Position numbers and translations under genes: made by a program | The notes under the pieces: model-generated | What the model was told of the DNA's origin: nothing | Database searches by the model: none | Seen by the model: the letters and a program-made list of their open reading frames with translations, nothing else | NCBI RefSeq assembly: GCF_902833645.1 | Contig: NZ_CADFGE010000004.1 | Coordinates: forward strand, 310,001-374,000 | Reading direction: 5' to 3' | DNA from: Paraburkholderia fungorum | GTDB taxonomy: Bacteria; Pseudomonadota; Gammaproteobacteria; Burkholderiales; Burkholderiaceae | Length of the DNA stretch: 64,000 bases | In this document: piece after piece, positions 36,996-46,280 of the stretch | Numbering within the stretch: the stretch's first letter is position 1 | How the letters are laid out: each line of letters begins with the position of its first letter

Positions 36996-37931
36996 ATGCG
37001 TCCTCTGCGCCTACCTCTCATGCATGCCCATCCCCAGACAGAAAAAGAACGCGAAACCCGCAAAGCCAATTCCGCCCGCTGGCTGGTATCGCCCTCGGTC
37101 GCGGTACTCGTGCTGTGGATGGCTATTCCGCTGGCGATGACGATCTGGTTTTCGTTCTCGCGCTACAACCTGCTGAATCCGGATCTCAAAGGCTTCGCCG
37201 GATTCGACAACTACAAGTATCTGGCCACCGATCCGTCATTCGGACCGTCGATCGGGCACACCCTCGAACTGATTATCTCGGTGCTGGTGATTACAGTGGT
37301 CGGTGGCGTGCTGATGGCGATCCTGTTCGACCGCAAGTTTTACGGTCAAGGCGTTGCACGACTGCTGGCGATCGCGCCGTTCTTCGTGATGCCGACTGTC
37401 AGCGCGCTGATCTGGAAGAACATGATCCTGCATCCGGTGTATGGCTTGATCGCCCAGGGCATGCGCGCGATCGGCCGGCAGCCGATCGACTGGTTCGCCG
37501 ACTATCCGTTGACGGCGGTGATCATGATCGTTGCGTGGCAATGGCTGCCGTTCGCGTTCCTGATCCTGTTCACCGCGATCCAGTCGCTCGATCAGGAGCA
37601 GAAGGAAGCGGCGCGCATCGACGGCGCGGGTCCGTTCTCGATGTTTTTCTACATCACGCTGCCGCACCTGAAACGGGCGATCGCGGTGGTGGTGATGATG
37701 GAGACGATCTTCCTGCTGTCGATCTTCGCCGAAATCTATACGACCACGGGCGGCGGTCCGGGCACCGCGACCACCAATCTGTCGTACCTGATCTATTCGC
37801 TCGGTCTGCAACAGTTCGACGTCGGTCTCGCTTCGGCGGGCGGCATTCTGGCTGTGGTGCTGGCTAACATCGTGTCGTTCTTCCTCGTGCGGATGCTCGC
37901 GAAGAACCTGAAAGGGGAGTACGAAAAATGA
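36996..37931 (+). CDS. Sugar-alcohol ABC transporter permease (MalF class)
   Basis: The 311-residue inner-membrane protein has six helices and the EAA loop EQKEAARIDGAGPFSMFFYITLP, which contacts the ATPase. It is the first permease of the heterodimer. The start is uncertain: the ATG at 36996 (MRPLRLPLMHAHP) and an in-frame ATG at 37020 both precede the first helix (WLVSPSVAVLVLWM); I chose the former because AGGTGG lies before it. It overlaps the next gene by 4 bases. Confidence 0.9.
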   Translation: MRPLRLPLMHAHPQTEKERETRKANSARWLVSPSVAVLVLWMAIPLAMTIWFSFSRYNLLNPDLKGFAGFDNYKYLATDPSFGPSIGHTLELIISVLVITVVGGVLMAILFDRKFYGQGVARLLAIAPFFVMPTVSALIWKNMILHPVYGLIAQGMRAIGRQPIDWFADYPLTAVIMIVAWQWLPFAFLILFTAIQSLDQEQKEAARIDGAGPFSMFFYITLPHLKRAIAVVVMMETIFLLSIFAEIYTTTGGGPGTATTNLSYLIYSLGLQQFDVGLASAGGILAVVLANIVSFFLVRMLAKNLKGEYEK

Positions 37932-38803
37932 GTCACGTTGCCTCTACACCGGCGTCGAGCACGACGTCCATTGCCGTGCCGGCCAAGTCGCCGTTCGACG
38001 CGATTCGCCGCGGCATTCCCGGCGTGATCGCCTGGCTGGTCGCGCTGCTGCTGTTCTTCCCGATCTTCTGGATGACGATCACCGCCTTCAAAACGGAGCA
38101 GCAGGCGTATTCGTCGTCGCTGTTTTTCGTCCCGACGCTCGATAGCTTCCGCGAAGTGTTCGCGCGCAGCAATTACTTTGCGTTCGCGTGGAATTCGATC
38201 CTGATCTCGTTGGGCGTCACGGTGCTGTGTCTGCTGCTCGCCGTGCCGGCCGCGTACGCGATGGCCTTCTTTCCGACGCGCCGCACGCAGAAAGTGCTCC
38301 TGTGGATGCTGTCGACCAAGATGATGCCGTCGGTCGGCGTGCTGGTGCCGATCTATCTGCTATGGAAGAACAGCGGGCTGCTCGATACCGTGTCGGGTCT
38401 GGTGATCGTCTACACGCTGATCAATCTGCCGATCGCGGTATGGATGTCGTTCACGTACTTCGCTGAAATTCCGCGCGACATTCTCGAAGCCGGGCGGATC
38501 GACGGTGCGGCGACCTGGCAGGAAATCGTCTATCTGCTGATGCCGATGTCGCTGCCGGGGCTCGCCTCCACCGCGCTGCTGCTGGTGATCCTGTCGTGGA
38601 ACGAGGCGTTCTGGAGCATCAACCTGTCGAGTTCGAACGCGGCGCCGCTGACGGTGTTCATCGCGTCGTATTCGAGTCCTGAAGGCTTGTTCTGGGCGAA
38701 GCTTTCCGCCGCGTCGCTGCTCGCGGTCGCTCCGATCCTGATCGTCGGCTGGCTGTCGCAGAAGCAACTGGTGCGCGGCCTCACGTTCGGGGCGGTCAAA
38801 TGA
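37928..38803 (+). CDS. Sugar-alcohol ABC transporter permease (MalG class)
   Basis: This 291-residue second permease begins with a short polar leader, a helix LVALLLFFPIFWMTITAFK typical of MalG, and an EAA loop ILEAGRIDGAATWQEIVYLLM. It overlaps the upstream permease and the downstream HAD gene each by ATGA, indicating translational coupling of all three. With the binding protein and the ATPase at 39.6 kb it makes a complete CUT1-type importer. Confidence 0.92.
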   Translation: MSHVASTPASSTTSIAVPAKSPFDAIRRGIPGVIAWLVALLLFFPIFWMTITAFKTEQQAYSSSLFFVPTLDSFREVFARSNYFAFAWNSILISLGVTVLCLLLAVPAAYAMAFFPTRRTQKVLLWMLSTKMMPSVGVLVPIYLLWKNSGLLDTVSGLVIVYTLINLPIAVWMSFTYFAEIPRDILEAGRIDGAATWQEIVYLLMPMSLPGLASTALLLVILSWNEAFWSINLSSSNAAPLTVFIASYSSPEGLFWAKLSAASLLAVAPILIVGWLSQKQLVRGLTFGAVK

Positions 38804-39501
38804 CCGCAAGCACGAATGGAAGCCAGTTCGCGCTGATCTGCGATTGCGACGGCGTGCTGATCGACAGCGAAGCCGTGGCGGCGCGCATGCTGGTGCACGA
38901 ACTCGAAGCGCGCTGGCCTGATGCCGATGTCGAACCGGTGGTGCTGCCGCTGCTGGGCCTGCGCATCGAAAAGGTGCTGCAAGGCACGGCGGCGCAACTG
39001 CACAAGAGCCTCGGCGCTGGCGATGTCGAGGCAATCCGCCGGGCGGTGGAAGCGGCGGCGATGCAGGCGCCGACAGTTGCAGGAATCGAGACCGCGCTGG
39101 CCCAGGTGCCGCTCACCAAGGCCTGCGCGAGCAATAGTTTCCGGCCATATGTGGAAAGCGTGCTGGCGCGCACGGGTCTCGTGAAGTTCTTCGGCGATCG
39201 GCTTTTTTGCGCCGATGCGGTGCCCAATCCGAAACCCGCACCGGACGTCTATCTCGCTGCCGCGCAAGGTCTCGGCCTCGCGCCGTCGGCCTGCCTCGTG
39301 GTGGAGGACAGCGTGACGGGCGTGACGGCGGCGAGCGCGGCGGGCATGACGGTGCTGGGTTTTATCGGCGGAGGTCATGCGAGCGACGCGCAGATCGACG
39401 CATTGCACGCGGCCGGCGCGCGCCACGTTTTCGACGACATGCTGCAGTTGCCGGAACTGGTCGCGCAATGGACGCTGAGCGCGACGGCCGCGACGCCGTA
39501 A
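38800..39501 (+). CDS. HAD-family (beta-phosphoglucomutase-like) phosphatase
   Basis: The 233-residue HAD subfamily IA enzyme has the nucleophile motif DCDGVLIDSE (D15, acid/base D17), motif II KACASNS, and motif III PKPAPDVYLAAAQ with VVEDSVTGVTAA. It probably removes phosphate from a sugar or polyol phosphate; being translationally coupled to permease genes suggests it relieves phosphorylated dead-end products of the polyol pathway, which is inference. The exact substrate is not determinable. Confidence 0.88.
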   Translation: MTASTNGSQFALICDCDGVLIDSEAVAARMLVHELEARWPDADVEPVVLPLLGLRIEKVLQGTAAQLHKSLGAGDVEAIRRAVEAAAMQAPTVAGIETALAQVPLTKACASNSFRPYVESVLARTGLVKFFGDRLFCADAVPNPKPAPDVYLAAAQGLGLAPSACLVVEDSVTGVTAASAAGMTVLGFIGGGHASDAQIDALHAAGARHVFDDMLQLPELVAQWTLSATAATP

Positions 39502-39583
39502 GCGCGGCTGCGTTGGCGCCGCGTCTGGCACAGCCCCTGGACAAACGAATTAACGCAGTAAGAGCAACACACGGAGACACATC

Positions 39584-40693
39584 ATGGCAAGCGTAACTCT
39601 GCGCAATATCAGAAAGGCTTACGACGACAACGAGGTGATGCGCGACATCAACCTCGACATCCTGGACGGCGAATTCGTCGTGTTCGTAGGCCCGAGCGGT
39701 TGTGGTAAATCGACGTTGATGCGGATGATCGCCGGCCTCGAGGACATCACCGGTGGCGATCTGACCATCGACAACGCACGCGTGAACGACGTGCCGCCCG
39801 CCAAGCGCGGTATCGCGATGGTGTTCCAGTCGTACGCGCTGTATCCGCACATGACGCTGTACGACAACATGGCGTTTGGCCTGAAACTCGCCGGCACCAA
39901 GAAGCCCGAGATCGATGCCGCCGTGCGCAATGCGGCGAAGATTCTGCACATCGACCATCTGCTCGATCGCAAGCCGAAGCAGCTCTCGGGCGGTCAGCGT
40001 CAGCGGGTTGCCATTGGCCGCGCGATTACGCGCAAGCCGAAAGTGTTCCTGTTCGACGAACCCTTGTCGAACCTGGACGCCGCGCTGCGCGTGAAAATGC
40101 GCCTCGAATTCGCGCGTCTGCACGACGAGCTGAAGACCACGATGATCTACGTGACGCACGATCAGGTCGAAGCCATGACGCTGGCCGACAAGATCGTCGT
40201 GCTGTCGGCGGGCAATGTGGAGCAGGTCGGCAGCCCGACCATGCTGTATCACGCGCCGGCCAATCGCTTCGTCGCCGGTTTTATCGGTTCGCCGAAGATG
40301 AATTTCATGGAAGGAGTGGTGCAGTCGGTGACGCATGATGGCGTCACGGTGCGCTACGAAACCGGCGAGACGCAGCGTGTCGCGGTGGAGCCGGGCGCGG
40401 TGAAGCAGGGCGACAAGGTCACCGTCGGCATTCGTCCGGAGCACCTGCACGTGGGCATGGCCGACGACGGTGTGTCGGCGAAAACCATGGCGGTCGAATC
40501 GCTTGGGGACGCAGCGTATCTGTATGCGGAATCGAGCGTGGCGCCGGACGGCCTTATTGCGCGGATTCCGCCGCTCGAGCGCCACAGCAAGGGCGAAACG
40601 CAGCGGCTCGGCGCGACGCCCGAGCACTGCCATCTGTTCGACAGCGAAGGCAAAGCGTTCCAGCGCAAGATCGTCGAAGTGCTGGCTGCGTGA
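39584..40693 (+). CDS. Sugar-alcohol ABC transporter ATPase (MalK/UgpC/SmoK class)
   Basis: The 369-residue ATPase has Walker A FVGPSGCGKST, signature LSGGQRQRVAIGRA, Walker B VFLFDEPLSNLD and H-loop YVTHDQVEAM, followed by a C-terminal OB/TOBE regulatory domain (about 240-369, VGIRPEHLHVG). This class energises CUT1 importers and serves the binding protein and permeases just upstream. It ends 42 bases from the convergent regulator gene. Confidence 0.94.
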   Translation: MASVTLRNIRKAYDDNEVMRDINLDILDGEFVVFVGPSGCGKSTLMRMIAGLEDITGGDLTIDNARVNDVPPAKRGIAMVFQSYALYPHMTLYDNMAFGLKLAGTKKPEIDAAVRNAAKILHIDHLLDRKPKQLSGGQRQRVAIGRAITRKPKVFLFDEPLSNLDAALRVKMRLEFARLHDELKTTMIYVTHDQVEAMTLADKIVVLSAGNVEQVGSPTMLYHAPANRFVAGFIGSPKMNFMEGVVQSVTHDGVTVRYETGETQRVAVEPGAVKQGDKVTVGIRPEHLHVGMADDGVSAKTMAVESLGDAAYLYAESSVAPDGLIARIPPLERHSKGETQRLGATPEHCHLFDSEGKAFQRKIVEVLAA

Positions 40694-40735
40694 TTCCGTG
40701 AAGGGCAAAGCGGCGAGGGCGCCGCTTTGCCTCAA

Positions 40736-41683
40736 TCACGCGTCGAGCGCCGCGCGTGCGCACAACTCGTCGGTTACCAGCCCCGACAGCCAGCCGCCTT
40801 TGAGCACGGCGATCAGCGCTTCGCGCTTGCGCTCACCGCCGGCAAAGCCGATGGTAGGACGCCGCGGCGGCGAGTCGAGCGCGATGCTCGTGACCCGGCG
40901 CCCGGTCGGCGATTCGACGTGCGCGCCGGCGGCATCGATCGGCAGGCCGAGCATTTCCGCCACCGCACGGTTCTGCATCAATTCCTTCACCTCCGCGGAG
41001 GTGATGAAGCCGTCTTCGTGCAACGGACATTTCGGCCCGATATTGCCGACGCCGACGAACGCGACATCCGCGTTGGCCAACAGAGATTCGACGATCCGGT
41101 AAAGCCGGTGATTGCACCACTGCGCGCGTTCGGCCTCGCTATCGGCGAGTAACGGCGCCGGCAGCAGAAAATGCTTGCCGCCGGTCTTCTCCGAAATGTG
41201 CAGCGCGACGTCATAGCGGTTCGAGGAGCCGTCCTGGGCGATCGCCCCGACCATGGATACCAACCGGTGCTGCGGACGCTCCAGTTGCGCGATCTGATCG
41301 ACCGCGGCCTTCAGCGTACGGCCGCTGCCCACGGCGACCACCATCGGCTTTTCTTCCACCAGATAGCGTTCCATGACCTGCGCGCCGGCCACTGCCAGCT
41401 TGCGGTCGACTTCCTCCGAGGTGTCGCCGTCGATCGGGACGACTTCGCACATGCTCAGGCCATAGCGCTTCGAGAGCTGATCAGCCAGCGCGAGGCAATC
41501 GGCCAGTTTGTGATCGACGCGCACGCGAATCAGGTTCTTTTCCACGGCGAAAGCAACCAGCCGCTGTGCGACCGGGCGTGACACCTGGAGTTTCTCGGCG
41601 ATCTCGTTCTGGGTATTGCCAGCGACGTAGTACAGCCACGCGGCGCGGGTAGCTAGATCTAATTTTTCTGTGGACTTGGGCAC
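40736..41683 (-). CDS. SorC/DeoR-type sugar-binding transcriptional regulator
   Basis: The 315-residue regulator has an N-terminal helix-turn-helix (about 12-45, NTQNEIAEKLQVSRPVAQRL) and a SorC-type sugar-phosphate-binding domain with VAVGSGRTLKAAVDQI, AFVGVGNIGPKCPLHEDGF and the closing GFAGGERKREALIAVLKGG. I chose the GTG at 41683, giving the family start PKSTEKLDLATRAAWLY; an upstream ATG at 41737 would begin inside a hairpin. It lies between the importer operon and xylB-dalD and most likely represses both in the absence of the polyol. Confidence 0.88.
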   Translation of the reverse strand: MPKSTEKLDLATRAAWLYYVAGNTQNEIAEKLQVSRPVAQRLVAFAVEKNLIRVRVDHKLADCLALADQLSKRYGLSMCEVVPIDGDTSEEVDRKLAVAGAQVMERYLVEEKPMVVAVGSGRTLKAAVDQIAQLERPQHRLVSMVGAIAQDGSSNRYDVALHISEKTGGKHFLLPAPLLADSEAERAQWCNHRLYRIVESLLANADVAFVGVGNIGPKCPLHEDGFITSAEVKELMQNRAVAEMLGLPIDAAGAHVESPTGRRVTSIALDSPPRRPTIGFAGGERKREALIAVLKGGWLSGLVTDELCARAALDA

Positions 41684-41716
41684 GGTGACGGTTCGCTTGA
41701 AGTGCGCCGATGATAG

Positions 41717-41750
41717 CAGCCGGTTCCCGCGTCTCAACGGGAACCGGCTG
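41717..41750 (-). terminator. Hairpin between xylB and the SorC-type regulator
   Basis: A perfect 13-base inverted repeat (CAGCCGGTTCCCG with CGGGAACCGGCTG, 8-base loop) starts 12 bases after the xylB stop. On the minus strand no T-run follows, so it may terminate poorly or stabilise the mRNA 3' end. Confidence 0.55.
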
Positions 41751-41761
41751 CGGTTTGCCGA

Positions 41762-43243
41762 TCAGGCGAGCGGTGGCCGCGCGGGGTCGAACAGCGGCCG
41801 CACGTGGCGATAGAGCGCGCGATACGCTTCGAGCCGGCTGCGCAGTTCGGCGTGCCGTCGCGGGTTCGGCGTGAACTCCTTTTCGATCGGCGGCTTGGTC
41901 AACACTTTGGCCGGATCGCCGCCCGCGGCCAGCCAGCCGAGCCGTGCCGCGCCGAGTGCCGCGCCGGTTTCGCCGCCGCCGTGCTTGCGGGTGGCGGTGT
42001 CCAGCGCGTCGGCCAGCAGTTGGGCCCAGTAGTCGCTGCGTGCACCGCCGCCGAGCAGGGACAGCGCCTTCGCTTCGGTGCCGGCCGCGCGCAATGCGTC
42101 GAGGCCATCGGTGAGCGCGAGCGTGACGCCTTCGAGCACCGCGTAGCCGAGGAGGGCGCGATCGGTCGCGTGATTCATGCCGAAGAACACGCCCTGTGCG
42201 TACGGGTCGTTGTGCGGCGTGCGTTCACCGGACAGATAGGGCAAAAAGAGCGGCGCAATGGTCAATGCTTCCGCCGGCAGTGCCTCGATTTCGGCGAGCA
42301 ACGTCGGCTCGTCGGTCGAGGTGAGCTTGCAGACCCAGCGCAAACAACTGGCCGCCGACAGCACCACGCTCATCTGATGCCAGCGATCCGGAATCGCGTG
42401 GCAGAACGCGTGCACTGCCGACGCGGGGTTCGGCCGGAAACTGTCGCCGACCACGCACAACACACCTGACGTGCCCAGCGAAACGAAGCCGTCGCCCGGT
42501 TGTGTCGCGCCGATGCCGATCGCACTCGTGGCGTTGTCGCCACCGCCGGCTGCGACGATCACGCCGTCGCTCAAACCGAACTCGCGCGCTACGGCGGGAA
42601 GCAGGGTGCCGGAGGGCGCGCTGCCTTCGCACAGGCTGGGCATCTGCGCGCGCGTCATGTTGCAGGCGGCTAGCAGCGAATCGGACCAGTCGCGTTTGGC
42701 CACGTCGAGCCACAACGTGCCCGCCGCGTCCGATGGATCGGACACCTTGCCGCCCGTCAGTTGCAGGCGCAGGTAGTCCTTCGGCAGCAACACGCAGGCC
42801 GTGCGCGCAAAGATTTCCGGCTCGTGGCGCGCCACCCAGAGCAGCTTCGGCGCGGTGAATCCGGGCATCGCGAGATTGCCGGCCACGCTGTGCAGCTCTG
42901 GCGCGCGCTCGGTCAGCTCGGCGCATTCCTTATCGCTGCGCATGTCGTTCCACAGGATCGCGGGCCGCAACACGCGATTCTCCGCATCCAGCAGAACGGC
43001 CCCGTGCATTTGCCCCGACAGGCCAATGCCGCGGATCTGGGCGAACTCGTCCGGATGTTTGGCGCGCAACGCGGCCAGCGCCGCGCGCGTGCCGGCCCAC
43101 CAGTCTTCAGGATTCTGTTCGGCCCAGCGCTGATGGGGGCGCGAAACGGTAAAGGGTGAGCCCGCGGTGCCGATTACGCGGCCATCGGACGCGAGCAGCA
43201 GGACTTTCACTTCGGACGTGCCGAGGTCGATGCCGAGATACAT
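41762..43243 (-). CDS. xylB: Xylulokinase
   Basis: The 493-residue FGGY kinase phosphorylates D-xylulose to D-xylulose 5-phosphate. It opens MYLGIDLGTSEVKVLLLASD, contains the xylulokinase sugar motif GLSGQMHGAVLLD, GTSGVLCVVG and the adenosine motif LSLLGGGARSDYWAQLLAD. It lies downstream of the arabinitol/mannitol-type dehydrogenase on the same strand with a 131-base gap, so D-arabinitol to D-xylulose to D-xylulose 5-phosphate is the natural pathway. A third kinase lies at 51 kb. Confidence 0.93.
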   Translation of the reverse strand: MYLGIDLGTSEVKVLLLASDGRVIGTAGSPFTVSRPHQRWAEQNPEDWWAGTRAALAALRAKHPDEFAQIRGIGLSGQMHGAVLLDAENRVLRPAILWNDMRSDKECAELTERAPELHSVAGNLAMPGFTAPKLLWVARHEPEIFARTACVLLPKDYLRLQLTGGKVSDPSDAAGTLWLDVAKRDWSDSLLAACNMTRAQMPSLCEGSAPSGTLLPAVAREFGLSDGVIVAAGGGDNATSAIGIGATQPGDGFVSLGTSGVLCVVGDSFRPNPASAVHAFCHAIPDRWHQMSVVLSAASCLRWVCKLTSTDEPTLLAEIEALPAEALTIAPLFLPYLSGERTPHNDPYAQGVFFGMNHATDRALLGYAVLEGVTLALTDGLDALRAAGTEAKALSLLGGGARSDYWAQLLADALDTATRKHGGGETGAALGAARLGWLAAGGDPAKVLTKPPIEKEFTPNPRRHAELRSRLEAYRALYRHVRPLFDPARPPLA

Positions 43244-43327
43244 GGGCGCGAAACCTTCGTCGTTAGGGATGCGCTACTTTAGCCGCAAGCGCCAGGCGCT
43301 GCCATGCGCATTAAGCCTGGCACCGGC

Positions 43328-43363
43328 GTGGTTCGTGTGATTCGCGTGGTTCGCGTGGTTCGA
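43328..43363 (+). repeat. Four 9-base tandem repeats between xylB and the dehydrogenase
   Basis: Four near-identical 9-mers (GTGGTTCGT, GTGATTCGC, GTGGTTCGC, GTGGTTCGA) run head to tail in the 131-base gap. Too short and few for CRISPR; probably replication slippage, possibly a spacer-length variable site. Confidence 0.7.
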
Positions 43364-43374
43364 CACCGCGCGGC

Positions 43375-44787
43375 TCAAGCGGCGCCGCGTTTGGCGAGCC
43401 ATACGTCGACCCGCGCCAACGCGCCCGCCAATGCCGATTCCAGCTCCGGTGTCTGCGCCATGCTGCCCCATAGCAGGCGATCAGCGGCGAATGCCTTGAG
43501 CGGATCGGGCGCGCTGAAGAAAGCACGCGCGACCTGCTCGTCCATCACGCCGTCCTGATACGCATACGGCAGCGTGCCGGCGTTCCAGCGCTCGAGGAAA
43601 CGGAAGAACAGCGCCGGCAACATCGCCGTAGCCGTGGGCTTGACGCCGCGTTCGAAGCATTCCGAAAGCGTCGGCGCGATAAAGCCAGGCAGCTTCGAAA
43701 AACCGTCAGCCGCGACGCGCTGGTTCGTGTCCTGGATGTAGGGATTGCCGAACCGCTCGAGCACTACGTCGCGATAGCGTTCGAGGTCGAGCGGGCTCGG
43801 CGTGAGGCACGGAATCACGTCTTCGGTCACATAGTCGAAGGCGAATTTGTTGATGTCCGGATCGAGCGTGCCTTCGTGGATGTAGTTCAGTCCGACCAGC
43901 GTGCCCGCCCATGCAATGCAGCTATGCGTCGCGTTGAGAATGCGGATTTTCGCTTCCTCATACGGCAGCACCGAGTCGACCAGTTCCGCACCGACCTTTT
44001 CCCACGCGGGGCGGCCGGCGATGAAGCGGTCTTCGATCACCCACTGGATGAAGGATTCGCCCATGACGGGGCAGGCGTCGTCGACGCCGGTAGCGGCTTT
44101 GACGCGTTCGCGCACATCCGGCGTGGGACGCGGCGTAATGCGATCGACCATCGAACTCGGGCACTCGGTGTTGTCGTCGAACCATTGCGCCAGTTCGTCT
44201 GCGCCGCGCCGCTCGAGAAACTCGCTCATACCCGCATGAAAACGCTCGCCGTTGCTGCGCAGGTTATCGCAGGTCTGCAGCGTGACCGGGCCGCCGCCGC
44301 GCTTCATGCGGGCGTCGAGAATCGCCGCGAGCGCGCCGTAAATGGTGGTATGGCCGCCTTGCAGGTCAACCGCGAGATCGGCATTGGCCGTATCGAGTTC
44401 GTCCTGTTCGTCGAGGTAATAGCCACCTTCCGTGACGGTGAAGGCGATGATCTTGCAGGCCGGGTCGGCGCCCGCTTCGATCAGGCCGTCGAGACTTTCG
44501 GTCCACGGTAAGACACGCTCGATCGAGCGAATCGTTTCGTACGCGCGCTCGCCCTGCGGTGTGACGGTCTCGAGCGTATAGACGCCGTTCTGCGCGGCGA
44601 GCGCGTCGAGCACGGCGTTCATGTCGCTGCGGATATTGCCTACCGTGAGCGACCAGTGCGGCTCGCCCGCCACCTTCGCCTCGTTCAGCCGATGGAGATA
44701 CCACGCCTGATGGGCGCGATGAAACGATCCCGCGCCGATGTGCAGGATCACGTGTGCGGTCGCGCCGCTGCCTTGTCCGCTGCTCAT
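43375..44787 (-). CDS. dalD: Mannitol-dehydrogenase-family oxidoreductase, probable D-arabinitol 4-dehydrogenase
   Basis: The 470-residue polyol-specific long-chain dehydrogenase has the Rossmann motif ILHIGAGSFHRAHQAWYL at its N-terminus, TVTEGGYYLD, and the family active-site region VDRITPRPT plus the ILNATHSCIAW catalytic segment with Asn and His. The downstream xylulokinase argues for D-arabinitol to D-xylulose oxidation (DalD), though mannitol, sorbitol or arabinitol can be used by relatives. It is divergent from an AraC-type regulator across 386 bases and probably cotranscribed with xylB. Confidence 0.85.
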   Translation of the reverse strand: MSSGQGSGATAHVILHIGAGSFHRAHQAWYLHRLNEAKVAGEPHWSLTVGNIRSDMNAVLDALAAQNGVYTLETVTPQGERAYETIRSIERVLPWTESLDGLIEAGADPACKIIAFTVTEGGYYLDEQDELDTANADLAVDLQGGHTTIYGALAAILDARMKRGGGPVTLQTCDNLRSNGERFHAGMSEFLERRGADELAQWFDDNTECPSSMVDRITPRPTPDVRERVKAATGVDDACPVMGESFIQWVIEDRFIAGRPAWEKVGAELVDSVLPYEEAKIRILNATHSCIAWAGTLVGLNYIHEGTLDPDINKFAFDYVTEDVIPCLTPSPLDLERYRDVVLERFGNPYIQDTNQRVAADGFSKLPGFIAPTLSECFERGVKPTATAMLPALFFRFLERWNAGTLPYAYQDGVMDEQVARAFFSAPDPLKAFAADRLLWGSMAQTPELESALAGALARVDVWLAKRGAA

Positions 44788-45173
44788 GTACGTCTCCTGA
44801 ATGTCTTCGCTCGCCTGGCTCGGAGCCCGCGTTTTTCTTGAATTGGAGCATTTGCTCTGTCTGTGAGCGAATGATCGTACCCGGTGAAACGAATGTCAAG
44901 GCAAGCTCAGCGGCTTTTCGTGGCGCAGCGCGGCGTGGCGGGCGTTCTGGCTGTAGTCGCGAGGTGCCCGTGCGTTGTGGGACGCGTGTCGCGGTGCGTA
45001 TTGCATTGCATCAAATTTGACTTTCTCTGCGTCAGGACTAACCCGAATGCAAAAAAGTATCGGTCCGCGGTTTGATTTTTAGTGGTGGATCAGGTCGTAG
45101 AAGGCTACTTTTCGCTATACAAGACGAAGCTCAGCGGCACTCGCAATACGCCGCTTCATGGAGGAAGACGCGA
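44788..45173. other. Intergenic region between divergent dehydrogenase and AraC regulator
   Basis: These 386 bases contain the start regions of both flanking genes. An A-rich stretch (GCAAAAAAGTAT, near 45047) is the only compositional feature. I found no convincing inverted repeat or direct AraC-type half-sites by eye and no small gene. Confidence 0.5.
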
Positions 45174-46172
45174 ATGCAACCCGATCTGGAAGTCGTCGCC
45201 GTACGGCGTGACGAATCCTTCAAAGCGTGGTCGCACGGCTATCCGTACCGTACGGTGCGCTGGCACTTTCACCCCGAATACGAAATCCATCTGATCGTGG
45301 CGACGACGGGCAAGATGTTCGTGGGCGATCACATCAGCAGCTTTACGCCAGGCAATCTTGTGCTGATGGGGCCGAACCTGCCGCACAACTGGGTCAGCGA
45401 CGTGCCGGAAGGCGAGACGATCGCGCAGCGCAATCTGGTCGTGCAATTCGGCCAGGAGTTCGTAACGAGTTGTCTTGAGAGTTTTCCGGAGTGGCGTCAG
45501 GTCGAAGCGCTGCTGGCCGACTCGCGCCGCGGCGTGTCGTTCGGCGCGCACACGAGCGCCGCGATCAAGCCGCTGTTCCTCGAATTGCTGGCCGCGCGCG
45601 GATTGCGCCGGCTCGTGCTGTTCATGTCGATGCTTGAGATTCTGATGAACGCCGACGATCGCGAGATCCTGGCGAGCCCCGCTTATCAGGCCGACCCGAC
45701 CAGTTTCGCGTCGACGCGCATCAATCATGCGCTCTCGTATATCGGCAAGAATCTGTCCAACGATCTGCGCGAATCGGACCTCGCGCAACTGGCCGGACAA
45801 AGCGTGAGCGCGTTCTCGCGTTACTTCCGCCGTCATACGGGGCTGCCGTTCGTGCAGTACGTGAACCGCATGCGCATCAATCTCGCCTGTCAGTTGTTGA
45901 CTGACGGAGAACTGAGCGTGACCGATATCTGCTTCAAGGCGGGCTTCAACAACCTGTCGAATTTCAATCGGCAGTTCCTCGCGGTCAAAGGCATGGCGCC
46001 TTCGAAATTTCGCCACTATCAACAATTGAACGACGCGAGCCGCGACGCTTCCGAACAAGCCGCCGCGCGCGGCGCGGGCATCGACAATGCGCCGGCGATC
46101 GTGCTCGCGCCGGGCTTGCCGCGCACCGCGGCGGCCGCCTATCCGCCGACGAGTCCCCATACGCCACGCTGA
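45174..46172 (+). CDS. AraC-family transcriptional regulator
   Basis: The 332-residue protein has an N-terminal cupin sugar-sensing domain (about 20-110, with RWHFHPEYEIHLIV and PNLPHNW) and a C-terminal AraC double helix-turn-helix (about 185-285), including LAQLAGQSVSAFSRYFRRHT and ICFKAGFNNLSNFNRQF. GGAGGA lies 8 bases before the chosen ATG. It precedes the ribose-type importer operon by 108 bases and is divergent from dalD, so it can act on both; the second cluster's polyol is the likely inducer (inference). Confidence 0.92.
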   Translation: MQPDLEVVAVRRDESFKAWSHGYPYRTVRWHFHPEYEIHLIVATTGKMFVGDHISSFTPGNLVLMGPNLPHNWVSDVPEGETIAQRNLVVQFGQEFVTSCLESFPEWRQVEALLADSRRGVSFGAHTSAAIKPLFLELLAARGLRRLVLFMSMLEILMNADDREILASPAYQADPTSFASTRINHALSYIGKNLSNDLRESDLAQLAGQSVSAFSRYFRRHTGLPFVQYVNRMRINLACQLLTDGELSVTDICFKAGFNNLSNFNRQFLAVKGMAPSKFRHYQQLNDASRDASEQAAARGAGIDNAPAIVLAPGLPRTAAAAYPPTSPHTPR

Positions 46173-46280
46173 AAGCCGAAGCGTTCCAATTCATCCGCGT
46201 TTCAACACCTGTCGCGCTGTCTTCGGACAGCGTGAGGGACGTGCTCATTTCATCGAACAGTTTTAATAACGGAGACAACC

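Noticed and set aside
41717..41750. A strong Rho-independent terminator after xylB
   Set aside because: The stem is perfect but no T-run follows on the transcribed strand, so I list it only with reduced confidence.
43328..43363. Short tandem repeats as a CRISPR array
   Set aside because: Four 9-base units with no spacers and no cas genes cannot be CRISPR; slippage is the likely origin.
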